Shown here: piece after piece, positions 15,433 to 23,056 of the stretch
Numbering within the stretch: the stretch's first letter is position 1
Layout of the letters: the number at the start of each line of letters is the position of its first letter
Origin: Oscillospiraceae bacterium
Lineage (GTDB): Bacteria > Bacillota > Clostridia > Oscillospirales > Acutalibacteraceae
Reading direction: 5' to 3'
Length of the DNA stretch: 39,128 bases
Assembly (NCBI GenBank): GCA_015065925.1
Contig: SVPL01000020.1
Coordinates: 1 to 39,128, forward strand
Made by a program: the position numbers and the translations under genes
The notes under the pieces: model-generated
Seen by the model: only the letters and a program-made list of their open reading frames with translations
The model's database searches: none
What the model was told of the DNA's origin: nothing

Positions 15433-15831
15433 TTATCTCTTTGAGAACTGGGGTGCACGACGAGCTCCCTTAAGACCGTATTTCTTACGCTCTTTCATTC
15501 TGGGATCACGAGTGAGTAAACCAGCCTTCTTAAGAGTAGGACGAAGCTCCTCATCAAACTGTAAAAGAGCACGGGACAAACCGTGACGGATTGCGCCTGC
15601 CTGACCGGTTACACCGCCGCCTGCAACACGACATACAATGTCGAACTTGCCTTCAGTAGCAGTAAGGTCAAGGGGCTGACGAACAATAAGCTTTAAGGTC
15701 TCTAAACCGAAATAATCGTCAATATCACGATCGTTAATGGTGATTTTGCCGGTACCGCTGTATACACGAACGCGAGCTACAGAGCTCTTTCTTCTACCGG
15801 TGCCGTAAAAATAAGGCTTTCCTTCAAACAT
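15433..15831 (-). CDS. rpsI: 30S ribosomal protein S9
   Basis: Universal small-subunit protein whose C-terminal tail reaches the P-site tRNA. The sequence shows the S9 core: [15 protein letters not shown] near residues 9-23, the [14 protein letters not shown] loop near 71-84, [19 protein letters not shown] near the end, and the final Ser-Lys-Arg tail. 132 aa is normal. It follows rplM by 17 bp on the same strand, the standard bacterial operon, and ends at a strong terminator. Confidence 0.98.
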   Translation of the reverse strand: MFEGKPYFYGTGRRKSSVARVRVYSGTGKITINDRDIDDYFGLETLKLIVRQPLDLTATEGKFDIVCRVAGGGVTGQAGAIRHGLSRALLQFDEELRPTLKKAGLLTRDPRMKERKKYGLKGARRAPQFSKR

Positions 15832-15848
15832 AAGTTACTTCTCCCTTC

Positions 15849-16277
15849 TTAAAATTCCCAAACTTCGGGCTTCTGTGCAGCGTGCTTGTGTGCATCACCG
15901 CTGTATACGCGAAGACGGGTTAATGCCTTGCGGCCGATGGTGGTGTCGGGAACCATTCCCTTAACAGCCAAGGTCATAGCAAGCTCGGGACGGGTTGCCA
16001 TAAGAGTTTTGTACTGAACCTCTTTAAGGCCGCCGATATAGCCTGTATGACGACGATAATACTTATTCTCAAGCTTTTTGCCGGTGAGAATAGCCTTATC
16101 TGCATTGATGATGATTACATGGTCGCCACAATCAACGTGGGGTGTGAACTCGGGCTTAACCTTACCTCTGAGAAGGTCTGCAGCCTTAACAGCTACACGT
16201 CCGAGGGGTTTGCCTGCTGCATCAATAATGTACCACTTGCGTTGTACTTCTGCAGGCTTTGCCATAAAAGTAGACAT
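15849..16277 (-). CDS. rplM: 50S ribosomal protein L13
   Basis: Early-assembly large-subunit protein and first gene of the L13-S9 operon. Recognised by [20 protein letters not shown] near residues 14-33, the [20 protein letters not shown] segment, [14 protein letters not shown], and the VKGMVP...[12 protein letters not shown] region. 142 aa is typical. The ATG is supported by GGAGG 7 nt upstream. Expression is driven by a strong promoter at 16325-16353 and the short leader may be autoregulated, since L13 leaders of this operon type are known in Firmicutes. Confidence 0.98.
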   Translation of the reverse strand: MSTFMAKPAEVQRKWYIIDAAGKPLGRVAVKAADLLRGKVKPEFTPHVDCGDHVIIINADKAILTGKKLENKYYRRHTGYIGGLKEVQYKTLMATRPELAMTLAVKGMVPDTTIGRKALTRLRVYSGDAHKHAAQKPEVWEF

Positions 16278-16301
16278 AACATTTCCTCCAAATATTTTTT
16301 A

Positions 16302-16314
16302 CGAATTAAATTCG
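16302..16314 (-). promoter_or_regulatory. Short leader hairpin of the rplM transcript
   Basis: CGAATT and AATTCG pair within the roughly 40-nt leader between the predicted start site and the ribosome binding site. It could be part of an L13-type autoregulatory leader, but it is too small to claim a match. Confidence 0.35.
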
Positions 16315-16324
16315 ACGCCCAAGT

Positions 16325-16353
16325 ATAATACCACACTTAAAAGGTATTGTCAA
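16325..16353 (-). promoter_or_regulatory. Promoter of the rplM-rpsI operon
   Basis: On the minus strand TTGACA (16348-16353), a 17-bp spacer and TATTAT (16325-16330) with an upstream TG, giving a strong extended sigma-A promoter. Confidence 0.85.
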
Positions 16354-16474
16354 CACCTTTTTTGAAAAATTTTAATTTATATTTTACAATCTCCGTTTTT
16401 CTTCCATTTGCTCCGTTTTTCTCGCTTTTACTAATTTATTATTTTTATAAAGATTTCAATCCTTTTATTTACTT

Positions 16475-16503
16475 TTGCTTTTTTTGGTGAAATATGTTAA
16501 AAT
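16475..16503 (+). promoter_or_regulatory. Promoter of cca
   Basis: TTGCTT (16475-16480), a 17-bp spacer and TAAAAT (16498-16503) with TG at 16495-16496. The start codon is 34 bp downstream of the -10. Confidence 0.6.
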
Positions 16504-16536
16504 AAAAAGGTACTTTTAAATCGGAGGTATTTTAAA

Positions 16537-17862
16537 ATGTTTGTTTTACCGCATCAGGTGGAATTTGCTATAAATAAACTTCATAGCGCGGGCTATGAGG
16601 CGTTTATTGTCGGTGGCTGCGTAAGGGATATTCTGCGCGGTGATGCCCCTTCGGATTATGATATAACCACCTCGGCAGAGCCGAAACAGACTAAGGTGGT
16701 TTTTAAAGGTGAAAGGATTATTGAAACGGGGCTTAAGCACGGTACCGTAACCCTGCTTAAGGAGGATACCCCCTTGGAGATAACCACCTATCGCATTGAC
16801 GGAGATTATACCGACAATCGTCGTCCTGACAGCGTTAAGTTCACCAAAACCTTAACCGAAGACCTAGCCCGTCGCGATTTCACCATAAATGCAATGGCTT
16901 ATTCGCCAAAAACAGGTGTTGTGGATGCCTTCGGCGGCGAAAATGATTTGAAAAACGGCATCATACGCTCGGTGGGTGATGCCGATCGCCGTTTTAATGA
17001 GGACGCCCTCAGAATTATGCGCGCTCTTAGGTTTTCCTCGGTTTTGGGCTTTATAATTGAGTCTGAAACCAAAAAATCTATATTAAAAAATAAAAATCTT
17101 TTAAAAAATATAAGCGCCGAGCGCATTGCTATCGAGCTTGTAAAGCTTCTTTGCGGCAAAAACGCAAAACAAATTATTTTGGAATATTTCGAGGTTTTAG
17201 AGGTGATTTTGCCCGAAATTATTGGTATGAAGGGCTTAGACCAAAAAAACCGTTGGCATATTTATGATGTTTTAACCCATACAGCCGTAGCGGTGGAAAA
17301 TTCTCCCGAAAATCCTGTTTTCAGGCTGACTGCCCTATTACACGACTGTGGAAAGCCCGACACATTTTTTATTGATGATAAGGGTGTAGGCCATTTTCAC
17401 GGACACCCCGAGGTTAGCTTTAAAAAGGCTAAAAATGCCCTTAAACGACTGAAATTCGATAACGCTACAACCGAAAAGGTGCTAACACTTATAAAATATC
17501 ATGATATGCCCATTGAACCCACCAAAAGCGCAGTGAAAAAGGCGCTTAATTTGCTTACTCCGGAACTTTTCTTTTGCCTTTTGAAGGTAAAACGAGCCGA
17601 TAATCTAGCCCAAAATCTTGAACTCACAAAAACTTGCCTCTCAACCATTGATACTCTTGAAAAAATCGCCAAGGAAATTATCCAAAATGGCGAGTGCTTC
17701 TGCCTTAAGGATTTGGCTGTTAACGGCAACGACCTTATCTCCGCAGGAATCCCCGTCGGTAAAGAGATTGGAGAAATCCTTAACACCCTGCTGAATGCCG
17801 TAATAAACGAAGAAGTAGAAAATGAAAAAAACGCGCTTTTAAGCTATTTAGCAAAAAGATAA
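16537..17862 (+). CDS. cca: CCA tRNA nucleotidyltransferase with HD domain
   Basis: Class II nucleotidyltransferase that builds or repairs the 3' CCA end of tRNAs. The head has GGCVRD at 26-31 and the metal-binding Asp40-Tyr-Asp42 pair, then the TYRIDG segment, the RRDFTINAMAY flap motif, and the EDALRIMRALRFSS neck. A central HD phosphohydrolase domain follows, with His269-Asp270 in LLHDCGKPD and a later KYHDMP. Together these make a full-length (441 aa) cca with HD domain as seen in many Clostridia. GGAGG lies 9 nt before the ATG. It stands alone behind its own promoter and is followed by the tRNA region, a fitting though probably incidental neighbour. Confidence 0.95.
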   Translation: MFVLPHQVEFAINKLHSAGYEAFIVGGCVRDILRGDAPSDYDITTSAEPKQTKVVFKGERIIETGLKHGTVTLLKEDTPLEITTYRIDGDYTDNRRPDSVKFTKTLTEDLARRDFTINAMAYSPKTGVVDAFGGENDLKNGIIRSVGDADRRFNEDALRIMRALRFSSVLGFIIESETKKSILKNKNLLKNISAERIAIELVKLLCGKNAKQIILEYFEVLEVILPEIIGMKGLDQKNRWHIYDVLTHTAVAVENSPENPVFRLTALLHDCGKPDTFFIDDKGVGHFHGHPEVSFKKAKNALKRLKFDNATTEKVLTLIKYHDMPIEPTKSAVKKALNLLTPELFFCLLKVKRADNLAQNLELTKTCLSTIDTLEKIAKEIIQNGECFCLKDLAVNGNDLISAGIPVGKEIGEILNTLLNAVINEEVENEKNALLSYLAKR

Positions 17863-17930
17863 CTATAGGTATAGTTTTGTAAACTTATAGTATATCGCCG
17901 AACAACAAATATCACGCTTTGAAATTTCCC

Positions 17931-17959
17931 TTGACAAAACTCCACTTTGGCATTATAAT
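17931..17959 (+). promoter_or_regulatory. Consensus promoter of the tRNA region
   Basis: TTGACA (17931-17936), exactly 17 bp, TATAAT (17954-17959): a perfect sigma-A consensus. The expected start, near 17966, is about 17 nt before the tRNA-Ser-like sequence and about 310 nt before the intact tRNA-Ser. Confidence 0.85.
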
Positions 17960-17982
17960 AATATGGTCGTAAATTAATATAT

Positions 17983-18149
17983 GTAGACCTATCGAAGTGG
18001 GGACGTTTGCGAGCGCTGCCAGTGGTAGACGAAGCGAGCAATAAGAAGTGGCAGCGGTCGGATAAAATCGAGCACCAACGGATGTGATGATTTTTTCGGG
18101 CACCCGGGCAGGACATAACGGGGCTGACTCGAAACATAGTCGGGTCTGT
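17983..18149 (+). pseudogene. Split tRNA-Ser-like sequence with a 113-nt insert
   Basis: The stretch 17979-18000 matches the 5' end of the intact tRNA-Ser and its upstream bases at 20 of 22 positions, and 18114-18134 (CATAACGGGGCTGACTCGAAA) is identical to its D-loop to anticodon-loop part. Between them lie 113 unrelated nt containing an 8-bp hairpin (18014-18021 with 18049-18056). GTAGACC at 17983-17989 could still pair with GGTCTGT at 18143-18149 using two wobbles, but the variable and T arms are not recognisable and no CCA follows. I read it as a disrupted tRNA duplicate; a chimeric non-coding RNA is the alternative. Confidence 0.55.
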
Positions 18150-18212
18150 CACACACTACTCTTTCAAACTCCGCTGTTTATCGGCGTTTACGCTGTGCGC
18201 ATTTGCACTTTT

Positions 18213-18236
18213 GAAAACTCGCATCTCGCAGTTTTC
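18213..18236. repeat. Inverted repeat upstream of tRNA-Ser
   Basis: GAAAACT (18213-18219) and AGTTTTC (18230-18236) flank a 10-nt loop within the spacer before the intact tRNA. Confidence 0.5.
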
Positions 18237-18278
18237 TCGCAATTTGGTATCAAGGCGCAAGCCTATACAATTTTATAT

Positions 18279-18367
18279 GGAGACGTATCGAAGTGGTCAT
18301 AACGGGGCTGACTCGAAATCAGTTAGGGAGCAATCCCCCGCGAGTTCGAATCTCGCCGTCTCCGCCA
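18279..18367 (+). tRNA. tRNA-Ser (anticodon CGA)
   Basis: Class II tRNA with a 7-bp acceptor stem (GGAGACG at 18279-18285 with CGTCTCC at 18357-18363), discriminator G, and an encoded CCA (18365-18367). The anticodon arm is GCTGA-CTCGAAA-TCAGT, giving CGA for UCG codons. A long variable arm (GGGAGCAATCCCCC) and the T-loop TTCGAAT complete the serine pattern. It is read from the consensus promoter at 17931 and ends at the terminator just downstream. Confidence 0.95.
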
Positions 18368-18368
18368 A

Positions 18369-18399
18369 AAAATCCAAGTCGCAAGGCTTGGATTTTTTT
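18369..18399 (+). terminator. Terminator of tRNA-Ser
   Basis: AAAATCCAAG pairs with CTTGGATTTT (18387-18396) and continues into a T7 run. It begins 2 nt after the CCA end. Confidence 0.9.
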
Positions 18400-18402
18400 A
18401 TA

Positions 18403-18469
18403 CAAGCCGTAGGCTTGGTATGTAATCTCGCATAGGGAGGATGTAATCGCCGAAGGCGTAGGGCATTAC
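18403..18469. repeat. Pair of short nested hairpins after tRNA-Ser
   Basis: CAAGCC-GTA-GGCTTG at 18403-18417, then GTAAT/ATTAC (18443-18447, 18465-18469) enclosing CGCC-GAA-GGCG (18448-18458). They resemble small dispersed palindromic repeats. Confidence 0.5.
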
Positions 18470-18488
18470 CGCAGGTGTGTTTTGCGTA

Positions 18489-18517
18489 TTGATATTATTT
18501 TGTTGGTGTGATATACT
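18489..18517 (+). promoter_or_regulatory. Promoter of the tRNA-like RNA
   Basis: TTGATA (18489-18494), a 17-bp spacer and TATACT (18512-18517) with TG at 18509-18510. Transcription would start near 18524, exactly where the 15-bp inverted repeat begins. Confidence 0.7.
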
Positions 18518-18523
18518 TTGTGT

Positions 18524-18616
18524 GAACTGTAATTATGGCTAAGAGGTCTGGGATCATCGTGTTTATACCACGAACAGGTTTGGTTCGAATCCAAAATGCC
18601 ACCATAATTACAGTTC
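18524..18616 (+). ncRNA. tRNA-like small RNA closed by a perfect 15-bp stem
   Basis: GAACTGTAATTATGG (18524-18538) is perfectly complementary to CCATAATTACAGTTC (18602-18616). Inside are a canonical 5-bp, 7-nt anticodon-type arm (TCGTG-TTTATAC-CACGA, nominal anticodon UAU with U33), a 5-nt variable region, and a canonical T arm (TTTGG-TTCGAAT-CCAAA). The D arm is shrunken (GGTC-TGG-GATC) and no normal 7-bp acceptor stem with CCA end forms; ATGCCACCA does occur just after the T arm. It could be a decayed tRNA gene or a real regulatory or tRNA-mimicking RNA. A dedicated promoter favours transcription. Confidence 0.55.
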
Positions 18617-18680
18617 TCTTTTACCCCAAAGCCGAGCCTATAACCATTGCATTTGATTTTCCTTTTGGCTATGGAAGGTT

Positions 18681-18917
18681 TTATAATTTTCCTTTGTTAT
18701 TTGTTAACACCTTTTCAATGATAGCTGTGATTAAATCCTCGGGGGTGGGTTGAGCCTTGTTTTTTGCAAGTTTTTTCCAAAAGGCTTCGGCATCGTAATT
18801 GCCTTTGGAATTTGCTATTGCGCAGCTAATGGCATAAGAAATTTCTTTTTTTATATTGCTGTCGGTAGAGTTATTGTTTTTTGCAGTAATTTTTATTATT
18901 TTTTCAATTTTTCTCAT
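18681..18917 (-). CDS. Small conserved-looking protein (78 aa), function unknown
   Basis: The start is supported by AAAGGGA 6 nt upstream of the ATG on the minus strand. The protein is basic at the N-terminus (MRKIEKIIKI), followed by a helical stretch ISYAISCAIANSKGNYDAEAF and a C-terminal segment PTPEDLITAIIEKVL. This layout, with a PT(P)E(D/E)(L/F)I motif, recalls short clostridial proteins that are sometimes annotated as related to the Spo0A C-terminal domain, but I cannot confirm that. It stands alone between the tRNA-like RNA and the next operon, which is divergent. No clear terminator follows. Confidence 0.5.
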   Translation of the reverse strand: MRKIEKIIKITAKNNNSTDSNIKKEISYAISCAIANSKGNYDAEAFWKKLAKNKAQPTPEDLITAIIEKVLTNNKGKL

Positions 18918-19008
18918 TTTATTTCCCTTTAGTAATTATATCTTTAAGTCTTACATTATATTTTAAGTAAAAAATTTTTAAATATATAATATTTTTTTAA
19001 TAAAAATG

Positions 19009-19037
19009 TTGTAACATTGGTAATAATTTGGTAAAAT
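19009..19037 (+). promoter_or_regulatory. Promoter of the hexapeptide/Nudix operon
   Basis: TTGTAA (19009-19014), a 17-bp spacer and TAAAAT (19032-19037) with TG at 19029-19030. Confidence 0.55.
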
Positions 19038-19114
19038 ATAATTGATATGATATAAGGGCGGAGTGTTTGTATTTTAATTTCACATTGCCGTCCAAATAAA
19101 TCGGAGGAAAATAA

Positions 19115-19780
19115 ATGAATAGCATTAAGATATCGGTGCTTTTTGATTTAAATCATACCATTGCGGCTAAGCTTTTTGAAAAATGCGAATATCCTTTTGA
19201 GGTTTTGCCTAAAATCGGTGATTTTATTTTAGAGCTTGCAAAGACCTTGGATGAAGATGAATTTTTAAAAACCGACGAAAATGTATGGATATCCAAAACG
19301 GCTAAGGTGGCGCCTACCGCAAGTATTACGGGGCCCTGCATTATAGATTCTGGCGCCGAAATAAGGCATTGCGCCTTTATCCGCGGCAACGCGATTATAG
19401 GCAAAAATGCCGTAGTAGGTAATTCTACCGAGCTCAAAAATGTTGTATTATTTGACAATGTTCAGGTACCGCACTATAACTATGTGGGAGATTCGGTACT
19501 GGGATTTAAGGCTCATATGGGCGCAGGTGCCATAACATCAAATGTTAAAAGCAATAAAACCTTGGTTACCGTAAAAATAGGTGCTGAGGTTATAAAAACA
19601 GGTCTTAAAAAATTCGGCGCAATGCTTGGAGATGAGGTTGAGGTTGGTTGCGGCTCGGTTTTAAATCCCGGAACCATAATTGGCAAAAACGCTCAGGTTT
19701 ATCCTCTTTCGTCTGTACGCGGAGTAATACCCGAAAACAGCATTTACAAGCGCTTAGGCGAGATTGTAACAAAATATTAA
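19115..19780 (+). CDS. Left-handed beta-helix (hexapeptide repeat) sugar-nucleotide-transferase-like protein
   Basis: 221 aa. An N-terminal helical part (about 1-55) is followed by hexapeptide repeats of the GlmU acyltransferase type: VWISKTAKVAPTASITGPC, IDSGAEIRHCAFIRGNAIIG, AVVGNSTELKNVVLFDN, then VGDSVLGFKAHMGAGAITSN near 125-145, and VEVGCGSVLNPGTIIGKNAQ near 175-195. Clostridial proteins of this shape are usually annotated as UDP-GlcNAc pyrophosphorylase-related, yet there is no nucleotidyltransferase domain, so an acyltransferase or binding role is more likely. GGAGG lies 7 nt upstream. It is the first gene of a tight five-gene run. Confidence 0.8.
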   Translation: MNSIKISVLFDLNHTIAAKLFEKCEYPFEVLPKIGDFILELAKTLDEDEFLKTDENVWISKTAKVAPTASITGPCIIDSGAEIRHCAFIRGNAIIGKNAVVGNSTELKNVVLFDNVQVPHYNYVGDSVLGFKAHMGAGAITSNVKSNKTLVTVKIGAEVIKTGLKKFGAMLGDEVEVGCGSVLNPGTIIGKNAQVYPLSSVRGVIPENSIYKRLGEIVTKY

Positions 19781-19792
19781 GAGGGCGAAATA

Positions 19793-20314
19793 ATGGAACT
19801 TTGGGATATACTAACTGCTGAGGGCAAACCTACCGGTCGCACTATGGTAAGGGGCGGAAATGCAATTCGGTCGGGCGACTATCATCTTGTGGTGCACATT
19901 TGGCCTCTTAATGATTATGGCAGTATTTTAATTCAAAAAAGAACAAAAACAAAACGCCTTATGCCTGGTGTTTGGGCGGCAACGGGCGGTGCAGCAATTG
20001 CAGGCGAAAGCTCTGTTACCGCGGCGGCGCGTGAGCTGGGAGAGGAGCTTGGCATAAAGGTTAACCCTGAGGATTTAAAACTTGTTAAACGCATTAAAAG
20101 GAAAAATTCTTTTATAGATATGTGGACGGTTCGCGCCAATGTGCGAGTGCCTGAGCTACGGCTTCAAAAAAGTGAGGTTGCCGAGGCAAAATGGGTTAAC
20201 AAAACCACCCTTATGAGTATGATTGACTCGGGCGAATTTCACGACTACGGACGGGACTATTTTAATTTGGTTTATGGCTTGGTTGATGAAATTAAAAACG
20301 AAAAAGAAGACTAA
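19793..20314 (+). CDS. Nudix hydrolase (IPP isomerase-like subgroup)
   Basis: 173 aa. The N-terminus (LWDILTAEGKPTGR, then HLVVHIWPLN) is typical of Nudix proteins related to isopentenyl diphosphate isomerase. The Nudix box spans about residues 65-87: GAAIAGE, then AARELGEELGI, with the REx2EE metal-binding glutamates intact. The substrate is probably a nucleoside diphosphate derivative or another pyrophosphate; isomerase activity itself cannot be claimed. The gene begins 12 bp after the hexapeptide gene with GAGGGCGA upstream. Confidence 0.88.
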   Translation: MELWDILTAEGKPTGRTMVRGGNAIRSGDYHLVVHIWPLNDYGSILIQKRTKTKRLMPGVWAATGGAAIAGESSVTAAARELGEELGIKVNPEDLKLVKRIKRKNSFIDMWTVRANVRVPELRLQKSEVAEAKWVNKTTLMSMIDSGEFHDYGRDYFNLVYGLVDEIKNEKED

Positions 20315-20347
20315 ATACAACATATTTTTCTAAGGAAAGGTTTTAAA

Positions 20348-21289
20348 ATGGGAATTTCAGTAGAGGGACAAAAATGTCCTGTATGTGATGCATATCTTTT
20401 TGACAATGATGACTTAGTTTTTTGTCCTGAATGTGGCGCTCCTCATCATAGGGATTGCTACGCTGCCTTAGGGCATTGCGCTTTTGAGGACAAGCACGGT
20501 ACCGATGAAGGCTACAAGCCTGTAAAGGTGGAGCAAGATTCGCTTTCGCAGGAAGAAGTTAAGATTGAAGATGCCGTAAAAACCTGCCGTTTTTGTGGTG
20601 AGCAACTGGAGCCAAATGAAAAAGTCTGTCACAAATGCGGCAAATTACAAATGGCGGGGCAGCCCTTTGGCGCCACTGTTATTATAGATCCTATGGGCGG
20701 AGTTAAGCCGGATGATGATATTGATGGTGTTACGGCAAAAGAGGTAAGATTATTTGTTGGGGCAAATGCTCAAAGATATATACCAAGGTTTAAAGCAATG
20801 GCTGAAAAAAAGAAGGGCTCTTGGAATTGGGCGGCTTTTTTGGTTCCCCATGTGTGGTTTTTCTACCGTAAAATGCCTTTGCCCGGCATACTTTTTTCTT
20901 CCCTATTGCTTGTTGCTTCTATGCTTTTGTTACCTCTTGCCGCCATTATAAACACCTTCCCTGAGCAGGCAACTGCATCAACCGCCGTTCTTGCAAAATA
21001 TCTTGTGGATAATTTATCCTCAATAAACTCACTATCACTTTTTTTAGCTTTTTTAAGCACTGTTTTAGAAATTGGAATAAGAATTGCAGCGGGCTTTATG
21101 GGTGATAAAATTTACAAAAAAACTGTTATTTCGGGTATAAAAAAGGTAAAAAAATCAGACGATAATTCTTTGCCCTTGGAACTTGCCCTCGCAAAAAAAG
21201 GTGGCGTAAATGTATTTTTAGGCCTTATAGGTCTTTTGGCTTTTGACCTTATTTTGGAATGGGTGTCCGCCTTTTATATTATGCTTTAA
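20348..21289 (+). CDS. RING-like and zinc-ribbon membrane protein (DUF2628-like)
   Basis: 313 aa. Residues 8-50 carry a Cys/His pattern (CPVC, CPECGAPHHRDCY, a further GHC) like the prokaryotic RING finger family 1. A second zinc ribbon follows near 78-98 (CRFCG and CHKCGK). From about 125 a cytoplasmic segment (VTAKEVRLFVGANAQRY) leads into KGSWNWAAFLVPHVWFFYRK, the DUF2628-type motif, then two or three hydrophobic helices (about 180-203, 222-245 and 285-312). Function unknown; such proteins may sense or recruit cytosolic partners at the membrane. It shares its C-terminal architecture with the next gene. AAGGAAAGG lies about 9 nt upstream. Confidence 0.75.
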   Translation: MGISVEGQKCPVCDAYLFDNDDLVFCPECGAPHHRDCYAALGHCAFEDKHGTDEGYKPVKVEQDSLSQEEVKIEDAVKTCRFCGEQLEPNEKVCHKCGKLQMAGQPFGATVIIDPMGGVKPDDDIDGVTAKEVRLFVGANAQRYIPRFKAMAEKKKGSWNWAAFLVPHVWFFYRKMPLPGILFSSLLLVASMLLLPLAAIINTFPEQATASTAVLAKYLVDNLSSINSLSLFLAFLSTVLEIGIRIAAGFMGDKIYKKTVISGIKKVKKSDDNSLPLELALAKKGGVNVFLGLIGLLAFDLILEWVSAFYIML

Positions 21290-21300
21290 GGAGCCCTCTT

Positions 21301-22293
21301 ATGGAAAACAATAATCAAGATATTAAGCTCTGCCCTGTATGTGGAGAAAAAAATAAAGCAATCTATAAATATTGCAATGGTTGTGGCGCCCCTTTAAATC
21401 AATCACAAAGTGGAAATGCAGTAGATTTGTCACCTAATAACCCACCTTTTAAGGCATCTGATACGGGATATTACGGCAGACAAAATACCGAGGATGGCTA
21501 CACACCAAATTATATTCCTTACGGTATGAATACCAAGCCGATTTATGAAGGAACCCCCGATTTTAACGGTGTTTCAGCAAAGGATGTTTATGAATTTACG
21601 GGTAAAAAGACCGAGCTTTTTAATAAGCTTTGCACCCAACATTTTTCGGGCAAAGCAGGGCCTTATTGTTGGCCGCTTTTTGTTTTGGGATTAATTTTCG
21701 GCTTTTTTGGTATGGGGTGTTGGTACCTTTATCACAAAATGTACAAACCCGCTTTGGGATTTTTTGCGGGAGCTGTTGTTCAACTTGTAATGAATATTTG
21801 CTCCTTAATAATAACCTGTGAATATATTATTGGTAATTTCACCCCCGAGATGTATAATTCACTTATAAACGGATTTTTAAACGGAGATACTACTAGCCTC
21901 ACTTTTGATTTTTTAAATATAACACATCCCCTTGCCTATCTTTTGCATAGTACGGCAAATTTGTTAAGCTTGGTAGGCTTTGCTCTTGCTATTATATTAC
22001 CGTTTTTCGCCTATCGACAATATAAAAATTTTGCTATTGAAAGTATATATACCGAATATAGTAAAAGCGCCTTGCCTGACCTTTCTGTAAAAGGCGGTTC
22101 AAAGGGTGGTTTGGTTGCTCTTGCTTCTATTTTATATGTAGTTATACCTATTATAATTATATTTTCCATTATCGGAAACTTTGTAACCGAGTTTTATAAA
22201 AAAGATATGGAATTTTCAAATGACGGTACCTCCAACGGAACATATAATGAGTTGCCCTTTGAGTTTGATGATAGTTCGGGTGAGCTTTGGTGA
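21301..22293 (+). CDS. Zinc-ribbon membrane protein, paralogue of the preceding gene
   Basis: 330 aa from the ATG at 21301, with AAGGAG 7 nt upstream; an in-frame ATG 42 bp earlier lies inside the previous gene. The N-terminus is a zinc ribbon (CPVC and CNGCGAPL). The middle repeats the paralogue's motif: FNGVSAKDVYEFTG, then GPYCWPLFVLGLIFGFFGMG and WYLYHKMYKP. At least three hydrophobic helices follow (about 128-148, 158-182, 228-250) and one near the C-terminus (about 280-302). The protein lacks the RING-like domain of its neighbour. The stop codon overlaps the next start (TGATG). Confidence 0.75.
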   Translation: MENNNQDIKLCPVCGEKNKAIYKYCNGCGAPLNQSQSGNAVDLSPNNPPFKASDTGYYGRQNTEDGYTPNYIPYGMNTKPIYEGTPDFNGVSAKDVYEFTGKKTELFNKLCTQHFSGKAGPYCWPLFVLGLIFGFFGMGCWYLYHKMYKPALGFFAGAVVQLVMNICSLIITCEYIIGNFTPEMYNSLINGFLNGDTTSLTFDFLNITHPLAYLLHSTANLLSLVGFALAIILPFFAYRQYKNFAIESIYTEYSKSALPDLSVKGGSKGGLVALASILYVVIPIIIIFSIIGNFVTEFYKKDMEFSNDGTSNGTYNELPFEFDDSSGELW

Positions 22294-22982
22294 TGTACAA
22301 ATATCTGTTATTTGATTTGGATGATACTCTTTTGGATTTTAAAAAGGCGCAAGACTCCGCTATGACGGAAAATCTGCAAAATCACCAAATCAAAGCCACT
22401 CCCGAAATTCTAAAAAAATATGCCGAGATAAATGCCTTTTGTTGGCATCAATTTGAAAAAGGAAAATTCAGCAGACCTGAAATTTTCGTAAATCGCGTGA
22501 AAATGCTTGGTGATTTTTTAGGCACAGAATTTGAATATCAGTCTTTCACAAGTCGGTATTTAGAATGTCTTTCAAGGCAGGGGCAAATCATCCCATATTC
22601 GGTAGAGCTTTTAATCAGGCTCGGTAAAAAGGGATATAAAATATCGGCGGCTTCAAACGGTACCGTCGCTGCCCAAACGGGTAGACTTGTGGTTTCCGGT
22701 CTTGCAGGATTTTTTAAAGACGGTATTTTTCTTTCCGAAAAGGTGGGCATCCAAAAGCCCAATTTGGAGTTTTTTGAGTATGTTTTAAATAAATTAGGTG
22801 TTAAAAACAAAAAAGAAGTGTTAATGATAGGCGACTCCATAAGCAGTGATATTGCGGGTGCAAATGCTGTTGGAATAGACTCTTGCTTGGTGGATTTTGA
22901 TAAAAACCATACATCTGAGACTGTAGATGCTACATATATTATTAATTCTTTAGAGGAAATTATAACAGTTTGCAAGCTTTAG
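22293..22982 (+). CDS. HAD-IA family hydrolase, YjjG-like (5'-nucleotidase type)
   Basis: 229 aa. Motif I DLDDTLLDF at residues 7-15 (nucleophile Asp7, acid/base Asp9), motif II Ser/Asn in ISAASNGT near 113, motif III Lys in KVGIQKPN near 149, and motif IV GDSISSDI near 177. The helical cap between motifs I and II fits subclass IA, and the sequence closely follows the YjjG pattern (noncanonical pyrimidine nucleotide phosphatase). Together with the Nudix enzyme in the same operon this may hint at nucleotide clean-up (inference). Its ATG overlaps the previous stop; translational coupling is expected. Confidence 0.85.
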   Translation: MYKYLLFDLDDTLLDFKKAQDSAMTENLQNHQIKATPEILKKYAEINAFCWHQFEKGKFSRPEIFVNRVKMLGDFLGTEFEYQSFTSRYLECLSRQGQIIPYSVELLIRLGKKGYKISAASNGTVAAQTGRLVVSGLAGFFKDGIFLSEKVGIQKPNLEFFEYVLNKLGVKNKKEVLMIGDSISSDIAGANAVGIDSCLVDFDKNHTSETVDATYIINSLEEIITVCKL

Positions 22983-23027
22983 TTCTGCAAGTGTTTGGTA
23001 AACAAAATATATTTATAATAAAAATAC

Positions 23028-23056
23028 TTGATTTTTTAAAGGTTTTGTTGCATAAT
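23028..23056 (+). promoter_or_regulatory. Promoter of the glycyl radical enzyme operon
   Basis: TTGATT (23028-23033), a 17-bp spacer and CATAAT (23051-23056). The weak first base of the -10 and the palindrome overlapping it suggest regulation. Confidence 0.55.

Noticed and set aside
16047-16365. Plus-strand ORFs antisense to rplM
   Set aside because: They overlap a universal ribosomal gene and its promoter and show no family features.
16391-16422. CTCCGTTTTTCT repeated at 20-bp spacing, checked as a start of a CRISPR-like array
   Set aside because: Only two units, a short repeat and no cas genes; no CRISPR array is visible anywhere in the window.
18084-18435. Overlapping plus-strand ORFs in the tRNA region
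   Set aside because: They cover the tRNA-Ser gene and its terminator, so coding is very unlikely.
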